Of a stretch of DNA of 29,412 bases, positions 1 to 9,345 are shown piece after piece (the first letter of the stretch is position 1; the number at the start of each line of letters is the position of its first letter). Under the pieces are notes generated by a model. It did no database searches. It was given only the letters and a program-made list of their open reading frames with translations, and had not been told where the DNA came from. The stretch is from a virus. The DNA lies in IMG/VR virus record IMGVR_UViG_3300025646_007690, positions 1 through 29,412 of that record; one strand, 5' to 3'. Position numbers and translations under genes: made by a program.

Positions 1-5
1 AAAAC

Positions 6-941
6 ATGGAAAGTAATAAAGTAAATATGTTTAACAACCTCCTCGTTGAAAAATATCGTCCCAAGCAGATTGCTGATTATTGTCTTAAAGAAGGTAATTC
101 AATTAGGCAATTGATTAATAAAGCTAAAGAGAGTGGAGAGATTCCTAATGTACTTCTTGTAGGTAGTCCAGGTATTGGTAAGACTACTCTTGCAAAGATT
201 ATTGTTAATGAACTAATCGAATGTGATCATCTATATATCAATGCATCAGATGAGAATGGTATTGATACTATCCGTAGTAAGGTTACGAACTATGCTAAGA
301 CAAAGAGTCTATTTCCTATCAAAGTTATTATATTAGACGAATGTGATGGTTTGACTCAAGATGGTCAGAGAGCATTGCGTAATGTAATGGAAGAGTATAG
401 TGCAATTACTCGATTTGTTCTTACTGCAAACTATAAGCATCGTATCATTCCAGCATTACAGAGCAGGTGCCAAGTATTTAACATAACTCATGATGTAGAG
501 GACGTAACCAGACGCATGGCTCATATATTGAATGAGGAAAACATCGTATGTAGTGAAGATGACTTGAAACAAATTGTTAGGGATAACTTTCCAGATCTTC
601 GTAAGACCATCAATACGATTCAAAAGCTTACAAATGATGGTAAGATTGAAGTTGATGATAGCTCTAACGTATCCAAACTTGTCGCTGATTTGTATAAGCT
701 TATTGAGCATGGACATGTTCTTAAGTGCAGAAAGCTTGCGATAAAGAATGAGCATGTGTTTAATAATGATTACCCTGTATTGTTGAAAGAGATGTTTAAC
801 CATATTGATAATCTAGATATCGATGAAGAAAAGAAAAAGTCGCAGCTTACAACTTGCCACGACTTTATCTATAAAATGTCTTTTGTTATGGACTTCGAAA
901 TCTGTGCTTACTCTTGCTTTATTACTTTAAGTAAATGCTAG
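6..941 (+). CDS. 44: DNA polymerase clamp-loader ATPase subunit (T4 gp44-like)
   Basis: AAA+ ATPase of the phage sliding-clamp loader; in T4 the gp44/gp62 complex loads the gp45 clamp for replication and for late transcription. Visible motifs: N-terminal EKYRP box (residues 15-19), Walker A GSPGIGKTT (53-61), Walker B VIILDECD (107-114), sensor-1 region LTANY (139-143) and the clamp-loader SRC motif (153-155) that supplies the trans arginine finger. The 311-aa length matches T4 gp44 (about 319). The first ATG is at 6; ATG at 27 (Met8) is an alternative, and only five bases upstream are visible, so the start is provisional. The gene ends 20 bp inside the convergent neighbour. Function is family knowledge; no gp62-like gene is visible here. 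Confidence 0.95.
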   Translation: MESNKVNMFNNLLVEKYRPKQIADYCLKEGNSIRQLINKAKESGEIPNVLLVGSPGIGKTTLAKIIVNELIECDHLYINASDENGIDTIRSKVTNYAKTKSLFPIKVIILDECDGLTQDGQRALRNVMEEYSAITRFVLTANYKHRIIPALQSRCQVFNITHDVEDVTRRMAHILNEENIVCSEDDLKQIVRDNFPDLRKTINTIQKLTNDGKIEVDDSSNVSKLVADLYKLIEHGHVLKCRKLAIKNEHVFNNDYPVLLKEMFNHIDNLDIDEEKKKSQLTTCHDFIYKMSFVMDFEICAYSCFITLSKC

Positions 942-1536
942 TGTCGGGCATATTACCCCCACCTACTGATTGAGCATCAAAGTTGTTGCCATTGGGTATT
1001 TGAACATTTGTATTTTTAAGTTCTCTATCATCACCCATTGCAACAGCTTTTTCACTATCTGGTAAATAACCTGCATCAACCTGAGACTTCAAAGGATCTA
1101 GTCCAATATAACTATCTTCATATTCTAATGTGTCTGGATCAATTTTAGTACCATTAGGTCTAACCATACTATCTGGTACAGGCATTCTATTAGGATAAAC
1201 ATCAACTTCTTGAAATATATCAGTTGGAAATTGATAAAATCCATCATACCTACCAGGAGCTGTCTCTTGTGATACAGTAATAGAAAACTCACCACTAGAG
1301 TTATCTGTGTTGCCCGGTTGGTTAGAAGGATATTTGTTCTCAATACCAGATACACGTAAGTTAAGATCACTTGCTATAAGATCATCTAACTTAGCTTTGT
1401 ATTCTGGACTTAACTTCTTATATCCTTCACTAGATTTGTAGTCATCTCTTACCTTAACTAAATCACCAGTAAGAAAACCACCTCTGGTATATCTAGAAAC
1501 GTAAGATTCGTAAATCTTATTGAATTTCTTTTCCAC
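922..1536 (-). CDS. Hypothetical protein, late gene (204 aa)
   Basis: Product not recognised. It is hydrophilic, with no signal peptide or membrane segment. The N-terminal ~70 residues are charged and probably helical (starts MEKKFNKIYESYVSRYTRGG); the rest is rich in Pro, Asn, Asp and Gly and probably extended. The GTG start at 1536 is chosen because a CATAAATA box ends 5 nt upstream on this strand, the same spacing as at other genes here. The gene is divergent from the gp25-like gene with a 51-bp gap and overlaps the clamp-loader gene by 20 bp at its 3' end. Late promoter and place beside the baseplate genes suggest a virion or assembly protein, but that is inference. Confidence 0.75.
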   Translation of the reverse strand: MEKKFNKIYESYVSRYTRGGFLTGDLVKVRDDYKSSEGYKKLSPEYKAKLDDLIASDLNLRVSGIENKYPSNQPGNTDNSSGEFSITVSQETAPGRYDGFYQFPTDIFQEVDVYPNRMPVPDSMVRPNGTKIDPDTLEYEDSYIGLDPLKSQVDAGYLPDSEKAVAMGDDRELKNTNVQIPNGNNFDAQSVGGGNMPDTSIYLK

Positions 1537-1541
1537 AATAT

Positions 1542-1549
1542 TATTTATG
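1542..1549 (-). promoter_or_regulatory. T4-late-like promoter, CATAAATA, 5 nt from GTG
   Basis: On the minus strand CATAAATA is followed by 5 nt and the GTG start at 1536. If +1 lies six nt after the box, as in T4 late promoters, transcription starts on the start codon. Confidence 0.6.
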
Positions 1550-1574
1550 CTGCAGAAGCTAATTAAAAGGTAGT

Positions 1575-1582
1575 TATAAATA
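1575..1582 (+). promoter_or_regulatory. T4-late-like promoter, TATAAATA, 5 nt from ATG
   Basis: An exact match to the T4 late promoter consensus TATAAATA, ending 5 nt before the ATG of the gp25-like gene. It is the likely start of the structural transcript. Predicted +1 is the A of the start codon. Confidence 0.75.
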
Positions 1583-1587
1583 TTAAT

Positions 1588-2076
1588 ATGGCTAACATTA
1601 TTTTAGGTAATCTAGAAAAACCTAAAAATATATCTAAAAAGAAGCAGTTTACTTATGCTGATGTAAAAGTTGACTTTGAGTTTGATCAAACACAACAAGC
1701 AGCATTATATTCTAATCTTAAAGATAAAGATCTAGTTGGTAGTTATGATTTAGGTGCTATAGAAAATAGTATCGTAAATATATTTACTACCTTTCCCGGT
1801 GATAAAATTTTAAATCCTCAATTTGGTTTAAATTTAAATCAATATCTTTTTTTACCTTGTAATGATTCAACTGCTCAGAGAATAGGTAATATTATTAATA
1901 CCCAACTGTTATTACAAGAGCCAAGAATTAAACCTATAGAAATTGAAGTACTAGCAGACCCTGAAAATGATCAGTATAACATTAACATGGTACTAGGAGT
2001 GCCATTCATAAATAATAATACAACAATAAACTTTAAAGCATTGTTGAATTCAACCGGAATAGAATTTTATCAATAA
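1588..2076 (+). CDS. 25: Baseplate wedge protein, gp25-like
   Basis: Structural protein of the contractile-tail baseplate wedge, related to T4 gp25 and type VI secretion TssE. The core GPW/gp25 signature is visible around residues 50-90: a helix containing LGAIENSIVNIFTTFPGD followed by the conserved stretch around LNPQFGLNL, leading to a short loop and a second helix. At 162 aa it is a little longer than T4 gp25 (132), the excess being a Lys-rich N-terminus. It is followed by a gp6-like gene 2 nt downstream, the gp25-gp6 pairing seen in many T4-like genomes, so both identifications support each other. The start codon is fixed by the TATAAATA box 5 nt upstream; no Shine-Dalgarno is visible. 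Confidence 0.92.
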   Translation: MANIILGNLEKPKNISKKKQFTYADVKVDFEFDQTQQAALYSNLKDKDLVGSYDLGAIENSIVNIFTTFPGDKILNPQFGLNLNQYLFLPCNDSTAQRIGNIINTQLLLQEPRIKPIEIEVLADPENDQYNINMVLGVPFINNNTTINFKALLNSTGIEFYQ

Positions 2077-2078
2077 TC

Positions 2079-3905
2079 ATGGCAGAATCAGATTTTAGAA
2101 TAGAACAAGATGGTTACGTAGCATTTGATGCTGTTAGTCTCAAAGACTTGATCATCGAAAGAATGAACCAACAACAGGTTTTCACTGATCAAAACTATGA
2201 AGGTAGTAATCTATCTGCTATTATTGATATTGTAGCATATTCATATCATGTTCTTATCTATTATTTGAACAAGAACTCTTCTGAGAGTAATTTTAGTCAA
2301 GCTGAGTTATATGAAAATATTAATCAGATAGTTAAGAGTATTGATTATAACCCTACAGGGCCTCAAACATCTAATTTATCATTTGAAGCTACAGCTAACG
2401 CTAATTTAGCAACTAATTTATATACAATACCTAGATATAGTTATTTTACATTCAGCGGTACCTCTTTTAGTTTTACCGAAGATGTTTCGTTTCAAAAAAC
2501 TCTTAACGGTATTGAAGCTTTAACTAATTTACAAAACAACACATTACTTTATAATGGTCAGTTTGTTGAGTTTCCGGTGTTTGAGGCAATTGGTGAAAAT
2601 AACGAAGTTGCAACCCTAGCTGCATCTAATATAAACGACAACTTTTTCATTGATAATAACAGTATTGATGTTTATGTTAAACCTGCGGGTTTAGATACAA
2701 CTTGGGAGAAATGGTCAAGGTCAGCTTCTTTATATCTTGAGTCTGGAAGTGCTAAAAAATATTCAGTAAGATTTAATGAAGAAGAACAATATGAAATCAA
2801 GTTCGGTAATAATGTTAACGGTAAAAGATTAAATCAGGGAGATTTAGTACAAATTTATTATTTGAAATCTGATGGAGCTGAAGGTCAAGTTAGTAAAGGT
2901 TCTCTCAACAACCAACAGCTTTATTTTTATAATACTTCTACATTCAATCAAATTTTAACTGATACAACTTCTTCTGGTACCAATATTATTACTTCAGCTG
3001 AAAGTGCTAATGTAACATTTACAAATATTAATTCCTCAACATTGTTTAAAGAGAAAGAAACAGTAGCAGAAATTAAACAAAATGCACCTAACTTATTCAA
3101 TTCTCAGTATCGTTTAGTAACTACAGATGATTATAGAAATTATATAAGTAAGAATTTTGGTAATTGGATTAGATCCGTTGAAGTTGTAAACAATTTTGAT
3201 TATACTGCATTTTATCAAAAATACTTTTTTGATATTGGATTAGATAGACCTAATGATGATTCAAGAGTTTTGTTTAACCAAATTAATTTTGCTGATGCAT
3301 GTGATTTTAATAACGTTTATGTATTTGCAGTACCTAATAAAATATTAGAAACATCATTAGATATTAGAACTAATTATCTTTCAGTAGCTCAGAAGAATGC
3401 AATTAATATTTTGTTAAGTGATGTTAAGTCAGCAACTACTGAGTTAGTTGTAACAGACCCGGTTTACATGGAGTTAAATTTAGGGGTTACTCAAAGTGTT
3501 TCTGATTTTGACTTTGCAGATATTGCAGGAGATGAATCTTATCTTTATATTGAAGTTGATAAAAATTCTAGAAGAGATTTATCTTCAGTTAAAAACGAAG
3601 TAGCTTCAGTGTTTTTAAATTATTTTAATGTTAGTAATTTAGAATTAGGGCAGGTTGTTAGTTTAAAAGATTTGTCGCAATTAATATTAGATATTGACGG
3701 GGTTGCAGAATTTTCAACTAGAAGAAATTCATCATCAGGTACCATTATTAGTAATTTATTACAACTTGTTGTTTATAATCCAGTTTATGTTACAAGTGAT
3801 TTTAATTTTACTGAACAAGATATAGATTTACAATTTTTTCAATTCCCATATTTTAAAAATTTATCAACCATATCAGAAAGAATTGAAGTTATTAGACAAG
3901 GTTAA
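2079..3905 (+). CDS. 6: Baseplate wedge protein, gp6-like (baseplate J family)
   Basis: Forms the inner ring of the phage baseplate, where the gp6 dimer with gp7 and gp25 triggers sheath contraction (T4 knowledge). Recognisable from the N-terminal region typical of marine T4-like gp6: helices around SLKDLIIERM (21-30), then the conserved FTDQNYEGSNLSAIIDIVAY stretch (about 36-55) and the ELYENINQIVKSIDYNPTG segment (about 76-94). The length of 608 aa is close to T4 gp6 (660). The middle is beta-rich, with an FNEEEQYEIKFGNNVNGK-type segment found in the baseplate J fold; the C-terminal half includes the gp6 helical/beta region. The ATG starts 2 nt after the gp25-like stop and no promoter is seen, so it is translated from the gp25 transcript. 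Confidence 0.92.
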   Translation: MAESDFRIEQDGYVAFDAVSLKDLIIERMNQQQVFTDQNYEGSNLSAIIDIVAYSYHVLIYYLNKNSSESNFSQAELYENINQIVKSIDYNPTGPQTSNLSFEATANANLATNLYTIPRYSYFTFSGTSFSFTEDVSFQKTLNGIEALTNLQNNTLLYNGQFVEFPVFEAIGENNEVATLAASNINDNFFIDNNSIDVYVKPAGLDTTWEKWSRSASLYLESGSAKKYSVRFNEEEQYEIKFGNNVNGKRLNQGDLVQIYYLKSDGAEGQVSKGSLNNQQLYFYNTSTFNQILTDTTSSGTNIITSAESANVTFTNINSSTLFKEKETVAEIKQNAPNLFNSQYRLVTTDDYRNYISKNFGNWIRSVEVVNNFDYTAFYQKYFFDIGLDRPNDDSRVLFNQINFADACDFNNVYVFAVPNKILETSLDIRTNYLSVAQKNAINILLSDVKSATTELVVTDPVYMELNLGVTQSVSDFDFADIAGDESYLYIEVDKNSRRDLSSVKNEVASVFLNYFNVSNLELGQVVSLKDLSQLILDIDGVAEFSTRRNSSSGTIISNLLQLVVYNPVYVTSDFNFTEQDIDLQFFQFPYFKNLSTISERIEVIRQG

Positions 3906-3907
3906 AG

Positions 3908-6214
3908 ATGCCGATTTATAATACAGGATATTGGAAATTTAACAGTTATAATGTATTCGATGTTCAATCGTTATCATCTTATGCATTAGAGCAAACCCCT
4001 CTAAAATTTTTACCTACTAATCTTGCAGCTTCAGATTATAGCGATTATTATATCATTTGGGACTTTGGTGATGGTTCACCAAAAGTAAAAGATTTATCTG
4101 CTTCACATTATTATTTTTATCCTGGTGAATATAGAGTAACAATGACCGTTACTTTAACATCAGGTGATACTGTATTAGATTCATACGCTAATACAGTTAC
4201 AATAAAAGATTTTATACCTAATACTTTTGCATTCGAACAATTATCAGCTGAAAATTTTGAAATGTTATATTTGTCAGCAGGTAACTATTCACCTACTTTA
4301 ACTATTAATAGATTTAATAGTTTGCAAACTTATTCAGCTGATGGGTACTCATTCTTTTTAAATGCTAGTGGAAGTAATTCACTTTTTTATGATGAATCTA
4401 AATTAGCTAAAGAACCTTACGCTCATTTATTACCCACACATAGATTTGTAACTAGAGAGTTAATTAGAGATAGTTATAGTGATACAATAGTACATAAAGT
4501 TAAAACTAATGACACTAACTTATATGGTAAGTTAGATAGTAACTCATTAGTAATACCTACTTCATCATCAGATGTTAATGCATTTTTTGTAGGAACAAGT
4601 GGGTATGCTAATTTTAATTTTGTTGACGATTTTTATAGAAACGATAGTTACTACTTGTTAGCTACAATCGACACAGCAAACTTTCCAGACAATTATACAA
4701 AATATTTTAACTTACCTTATCATTCAGATTTACCTATAAAGAATACAAATTCTGTTTATTATAAAATAGCAGAAAATTCTTATATTGAACCTACTTCTAT
4801 ATCAATTACTTCTAATGGTATAGATGGTGAAGGTTTTACTTTAAACACATTTAACATAGGACCTGTCAAGTATGTTAATCAACCAATTAGTTTTGTTGCT
4901 AAATTAAAAAATAATTTGTATGATGTAAAAAATCAATCTTGGTTTTTAAATCCTGGGTTTTTAAATTTTGCTACAAATACTTTTAGTTTATCTGTAACTG
5001 ATGTACTAGGCAATAATGTTTTAAACGAATATGCTGAAGATTATATAACATTTGATCTTAATACTTTTAAAGATTATAGATATGGGTGGTTTAAAGGTAA
5101 TATAACTTTACCTTTATCTGCTTTTAGATATTATAATGCTGAGTTGCCTAATTTTAGATTAGAAGCATATATAGATACAGGTTCTGGTGTATTATCAGGT
5201 AGTAGTAGTTTCTTTCAAATAAATCCATTGAATAAAAATAAGGTAGCTAAAATAAATGAAAATTTTGATATGTCTACTTATATGAAAGATTTAGCGTTTC
5301 AGCCTTCGATTTATAAGAGACCAGAAATTTTTGATACATTCTTTGGAACCATTTTAGGTACATTAAGTTCTGATACTAATGCAGTAGGTAAACGAATATA
5401 CGAAAAGACATCTAACTTTATTAAAAACAATGTCAATATAGATACTTGTAATATTCAAAACTTGTACGGATTGGCATTAGAATATAATGTAGATTTAGAT
5501 GACTATGCTACAGCTAATTTATTAATTAATTACCCTGCAGATTTAGCAAGATTAGTAAATTTATTTTCAGTTAAAAAGTCATTACTATTTGGTAAACGTA
5601 ATCAGGATACATTTAACTTTAAAGATACTTACAGGCAGGGTACAAACTTTAATAACTTAGATTTAGCTACTACAAATTATTCTTTGGGTAAAAATAGAGG
5701 TAATAACACAGGTAACCCTATAGATATTTTAACAGGTGTTATTGATAAGAGAGATGATTATATAATTGCTTATGAATATTTTTCTGATCAATATACATTG
5801 TTAAGAACTAATGTAGTTAATGATATTAATTTAGACGTTAAATCACAAACATTATCTAGTTACCCGTTAAGTACCTTTAATAATAACTGGGGCTGGCCTT
5901 TGGTGTTACCAAACGGTTTCTTTAATGATCCAGATTACATATATACATTATCTTCTTATTATGCTTTTTATGAATATATTGATGTAGTACCAGGAGAATG
6001 GAATAATAACTTAATAAATTGGGAAGATACTTATCAAACAACAATAAATCTTTTAGGTAATAATCCTTTATCTAGCACATACTTACCATCTTATCTCAGC
6101 AGTTATAGAGGCACACCATTAGATGAAATGAATTGGGATTCATTAAGTGGTGTAGTAGCACAAAATTTAAATTATCAGTTAAGTGTTGGTCTTGAATTGT
6201 TGTCAGCTAACTAA
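3908..6214 (+). CDS. Large baseplate/tail protein with N-terminal PKD domain
   Basis: A 768-aa protein in the position where T4-like phages place gp7/gp8 wedge proteins. Residues ~30-98 form a PKD (Ig-like) domain: IIWDFGDGSP at 49-58 and HYYFYPGEYRVTMTV at 67-81 are the two hallmark strands. PKD domains usually mediate carbohydrate or protein contacts outside cells. The rest is beta-rich with many Asn, Tyr and Ser. The last ~300 residues begin with a helical stretch (around NFDMSTYMKDLAFQPSIYKR) and include DLARLVNLFSVKKSLLFGKR, which look like baseplate attachment segments. No catalytic motif is seen. It starts 2 nt after the gp6-like stop, with a weak AAGG upstream. The baseplate assignment rests on gene order; gp7 or gp8 homology cannot be told by eye. 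Confidence 0.8.
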   Translation: MPIYNTGYWKFNSYNVFDVQSLSSYALEQTPLKFLPTNLAASDYSDYYIIWDFGDGSPKVKDLSASHYYFYPGEYRVTMTVTLTSGDTVLDSYANTVTIKDFIPNTFAFEQLSAENFEMLYLSAGNYSPTLTINRFNSLQTYSADGYSFFLNASGSNSLFYDESKLAKEPYAHLLPTHRFVTRELIRDSYSDTIVHKVKTNDTNLYGKLDSNSLVIPTSSSDVNAFFVGTSGYANFNFVDDFYRNDSYYLLATIDTANFPDNYTKYFNLPYHSDLPIKNTNSVYYKIAENSYIEPTSISITSNGIDGEGFTLNTFNIGPVKYVNQPISFVAKLKNNLYDVKNQSWFLNPGFLNFATNTFSLSVTDVLGNNVLNEYAEDYITFDLNTFKDYRYGWFKGNITLPLSAFRYYNAELPNFRLEAYIDTGSGVLSGSSSFFQINPLNKNKVAKINENFDMSTYMKDLAFQPSIYKRPEIFDTFFGTILGTLSSDTNAVGKRIYEKTSNFIKNNVNIDTCNIQNLYGLALEYNVDLDDYATANLLINYPADLARLVNLFSVKKSLLFGKRNQDTFNFKDTYRQGTNFNNLDLATTNYSLGKNRGNNTGNPIDILTGVIDKRDDYIIAYEYFSDQYTLLRTNVVNDINLDVKSQTLSSYPLSTFNNNWGWPLVLPNGFFNDPDYIYTLSSYYAFYEYIDVVPGEWNNNLINWEDTYQTTINLLGNNPLSSTYLPSYLSSYRGTPLDEMNWDSLSGVVAQNLNYQLSVGLELLSAN

Positions 6215-6217
6215 TCA

Positions 6218-6225
6218 ATTAAATA
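6218..6225 (+). promoter_or_regulatory. Late-like promoter, ATTAAATA, 6 nt from ATG
   Basis: ATTAAATA lies between the stop of the PKD protein and the ATG at 6232, with a 6-nt spacer. It is the only element in the 17-bp gap and gives a (nearly) leaderless transcript for the 1032-aa gene. Confidence 0.55.
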
Positions 6226-6231
6226 TTATCA

Positions 6232-9200
6232 ATGCCAGTTAACACTATAGATCGTTTTAGTGATTATAAAATTGATAGATCAATTACCGTTCTTGGTAAT
6301 GTATCTGATGCTGATGATTATAATTTTCCATTTGATTTTAAGACCTGGCTATCTTACTTTAAAAACAATTCTACTACAATAACCACATTTCAAAGTTCTT
6401 ATAGAAAATATTTAACTTCTTGGAATAAAGTTAAAAATACATTTTTAGATCAGCAAAATAATTTAGTAAAGGAAAATTATCTATCATTATTAAAGCAGAT
6501 ATCGTTAGAGGTATATACTGAACAAGAAAGAAGGTTTTTAAATTCAATTGATTATAATGACCCGGATCAATTAGATGTACTCGTTCCTTTAGTATCAAAT
6601 AAGATACAATCTTTAACTACATATTATAAAGACTTTAGAGAAACCGTAAAGACAACACCTAAGAAAAATAATATCTTTTCTTCTAATTTAGGTATTAAGT
6701 CTTTTCTAACTAAACTTATTAGTGATCTTTTAAATTATAACTCCGATACAAGATCATTAGTATACAAATATGATAAAAATGTAGGGTATATTTTATCAAA
6801 TGTTAATTATGTTATTGATGAGTTATACGATCAATATGATGATTATTTTGATTTAACAGCATCAGAACCCGCATCAGCTTATCAATATGGAGGTGTTAAT
6901 AGAACTAATCAATGGACAAGTAACACCAATCCTTTTGACCCTGATTTATTTTTAAATTATGATAACTCAGTAGTTAGATTATTATCCGGTTACAATTATG
7001 TTTTAGAGAATTTTATTTCAAATTTTTCATTTCCAGTATCTATAACATCTGTAGATACAAATTATCTTAAAAATAAAGATTTTATTGATCAATATAATAA
7101 CGGTAATATTAATCAGTTAAATCTAATTAATAAGAAAAAATTATTTGAAAAATATTCAGGTACTGATTGGTATTATCTTTCAACTGGTGATGTAACATCA
7201 ACTATATTATCTGGACAATTTTTAAAAGCTGAAAATAAATCTCAAAACTTTTTAAACAGAAACAATGTAAGTACTGCAACGGTACCTAATACAGCATTTT
7301 TAGTTACTGCAAAAGATATTGGTGGTTTTTATACTCCTAATAATTTAGGTGTGTTGCAATACAATACATTTTCTTACGATTATTTTTTAAACACAGATTC
7401 ATTATCAGCTAATTCAATTTATTATTTTCCCGACCCTAACAAATATGTAGCTACTTACGGTAATTCTCGTTACAGTAAGTCAACTAATGTATTTGATATT
7501 AATGAAAATGCATACATTGTTAATTATGATATTAGTAATGGCTCTGCATTTGGTTATATAAATGATCGATCAGAGTATCTTAACTTTCATGGGTATGAAA
7601 ACAAAGAAGAGAAAAATAAGATATACTCTTCAGGTGTGTCTAGATTATACGATAAGGTAGATTTCTTTAAAGGTGTTAATGGTGATATTTGGAATAATGA
7701 AGATGTTTATAAGATATCTAATAAAGCTTTATTCCCTATAGATGATAGACAATCTAGATTAGGTATATCTCAAAAAGATTTAATATTTGATACATCAGAT
7801 GTTTATGGAAATAGTTATGGTTTTTATAAACAATCTACTCCTAGAGAATTTGTTAACTATACGGTTTCTACTAATTCAATTACCCATAGATGTTTGTTTT
7901 TCAGTAATGGTTTATTTGAGTATTCTAATTCAGAATTTAATTACAAAGATGATAATGCTGAAATATTCGGTGTTATTCCTGGTCAAACTTTTATAGTTAG
8001 TGATGTAACAATGTTAAGTAGTTCTTTTACTACTAATACATTGAGCAAATTTACATTTGGTGTGTTTGATATGCCTTGGTGTTTTACATCAGGTACTACT
8101 TACAGAAGAGGTAATATATATGATGGTTGTTTTTATACAACTTATGAAGGGGTTATTTTACCTGATACTCCTAGCTCAGATTCACCTTCTTGGAGTACAT
8201 CAGATCAATCACTTTACTATAACTTACTTTTAGATGCTGGTTCAGATATTAACGGTATAAGACCAAATTTTGCAAGACCTGCTACATTTTTAAAAGAATT
8301 AAGTTCAATTATTGATTGTGGTATATTTGATTATGCAACAGTTAGGCAAGAAAATCCTTTTGAATCTAATTTTGCTATAGCTAATAGGTATGAAATACCT
8401 TATTATTCTGATACTATTAGCAGTTTATCAACCACTTATGTAGATGAATCCGAAACTATACGTAGATCAATCTATGATAAAAAGTATGTTTTATCTGCTA
8501 CATCTTTATTTAGAGATATTAACAATTATGTATCTCCTCTTTCAGCAGCATTAAGTGCTATATTTGTTAAGTACAAAGCAGTTCCAGATATTTACGAAGA
8601 GTTAAATGATAATATTATCAAATTTGATGTTGTATTTGATGTAGCGATAATTGAAACTGATAATTACATGGTTGTAGAAAAGATAGATTACGACTATAAT
8701 ACCGGTAAAGTTCTATCATTTACAAACGAGTTAAATTATATCACTAGAACAACTCAAGGTGATAATAAATTAGAAAAATTTGGTAACTTTTTCTTCCATG
8801 AAAAGACAAATACATTATTGTTACATAGAACCACTTTATTAGGAGCTATGTCAGCTACTAATTATAGAACATTCTACCCTACTATATATAAATTAGAACT
8901 TGATAGTTTATCTCTTAAACGAATATTTCCTCATAGCACTAAAAATTTATTTGGTTCTCTTATAGAGTATAGTTTTAGATCTCATCATGACCCAGTCATG
9001 CAATCTTTAGGTACTACAGAACAATGTATTTATAATATGTATGAAGCTGATCGTCCAGTACTTACATATAACCCAGAAACAAATATCTACGGTTATGTTA
9101 TAAAAACTATAGATTCTTCTGATTGTATGGCATTTTGGTATCAGACATACAAATATATTAACGGTGTATTTACTAATGATATTAACGAGATCTGGTTTCA

Positions 9201-9330
9201 AAATGCTCAAGTAAGAGATGAAAATTATACTAACCCTCTAACCGGCTCATACATAAAATATAACTACCTTGAAGGTACAAATAATTCATCGTGGATTAAA
9301 CCTGAAGGTGTTTTGAAATTAGGAGAGTAA
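6232..9330 (+). CDS. Very large tail/baseplate structural protein (1032 aa)
   Basis: Not recognised beyond its class. It is a 1032-aa soluble protein, rich in Asn, Tyr, Ser, Asp and Phe, with no membrane segment or Thr repeats. The first ~200 residues contain long helical stretches with Lys/Gln (NTFLDQQNNLVKENYLSLLK and the segment after it), while the remainder is mostly beta. T4 gp7 has almost the same length and sits downstream of gp6, but I see no motif that would prove homology. It lies between the PKD tail protein and the fibre-like proteins in the same direction. ATG at 6232 is supported by an ATTAAATA box 6 nt upstream. Most likely a baseplate wedge or tail-fibre attachment protein; function inferred from position only. 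Confidence 0.8.
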   Translation: MPVNTIDRFSDYKIDRSITVLGNVSDADDYNFPFDFKTWLSYFKNNSTTITTFQSSYRKYLTSWNKVKNTFLDQQNNLVKENYLSLLKQISLEVYTEQERRFLNSIDYNDPDQLDVLVPLVSNKIQSLTTYYKDFRETVKTTPKKNNIFSSNLGIKSFLTKLISDLLNYNSDTRSLVYKYDKNVGYILSNVNYVIDELYDQYDDYFDLTASEPASAYQYGGVNRTNQWTSNTNPFDPDLFLNYDNSVVRLLSGYNYVLENFISNFSFPVSITSVDTNYLKNKDFIDQYNNGNINQLNLINKKKLFEKYSGTDWYYLSTGDVTSTILSGQFLKAENKSQNFLNRNNVSTATVPNTAFLVTAKDIGGFYTPNNLGVLQYNTFSYDYFLNTDSLSANSIYYFPDPNKYVATYGNSRYSKSTNVFDINENAYIVNYDISNGSAFGYINDRSEYLNFHGYENKEEKNKIYSSGVSRLYDKVDFFKGVNGDIWNNEDVYKISNKALFPIDDRQSRLGISQKDLIFDTSDVYGNSYGFYKQSTPREFVNYTVSTNSITHRCLFFSNGLFEYSNSEFNYKDDNAEIFGVIPGQTFIVSDVTMLSSSFTTNTLSKFTFGVFDMPWCFTSGTTYRRGNIYDGCFYTTYEGVILPDTPSSDSPSWSTSDQSLYYNLLLDAGSDINGIRPNFARPATFLKELSSIIDCGIFDYATVRQENPFESNFAIANRYEIPYYSDTISSLSTTYVDESETIRRSIYDKKYVLSATSLFRDINNYVSPLSAALSAIFVKYKAVPDIYEELNDNIIKFDVVFDVAIIETDNYMVVEKIDYDYNTGKVLSFTNELNYITRTTQGDNKLEKFGNFFFHEKTNTLLLHRTTLLGAMSATNYRTFYPTIYKLELDSLSLKRIFPHSTKNLFGSLIEYSFRSHHDPVMQSLGTTEQCIYNMYEADRPVLTYNPETNIYGYVIKTIDSSDCMAFWYQTYKYINGVFTNDINEIWFQNAQVRDENYTNPLTGSYIKYNYLEGTNNSSWIKPEGVLKLGE

Positions 9331-9331
9331 C

Positions 9332-9339
9332 AGTAAATA
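9332..9339 (+). promoter_or_regulatory. Late-like promoter, AGTAAATA, 6 nt from ATG
   Basis: AGTAAATA in the 15-bp gap after the 1032-aa gene, with a 6-nt AT-only spacer to the ATG at 9346. Gives the first fibre-like gene its own late transcript start. Confidence 0.55.
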
Positions 9340-9345
9340 TATATA

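Noticed and set aside
456-803. 115-aa ORF on the minus strand of the clamp-loader gene
   Set aside because: Lies wholly inside a clear gp44-like gene, with no promoter box at its start and an unprotein-like composition.
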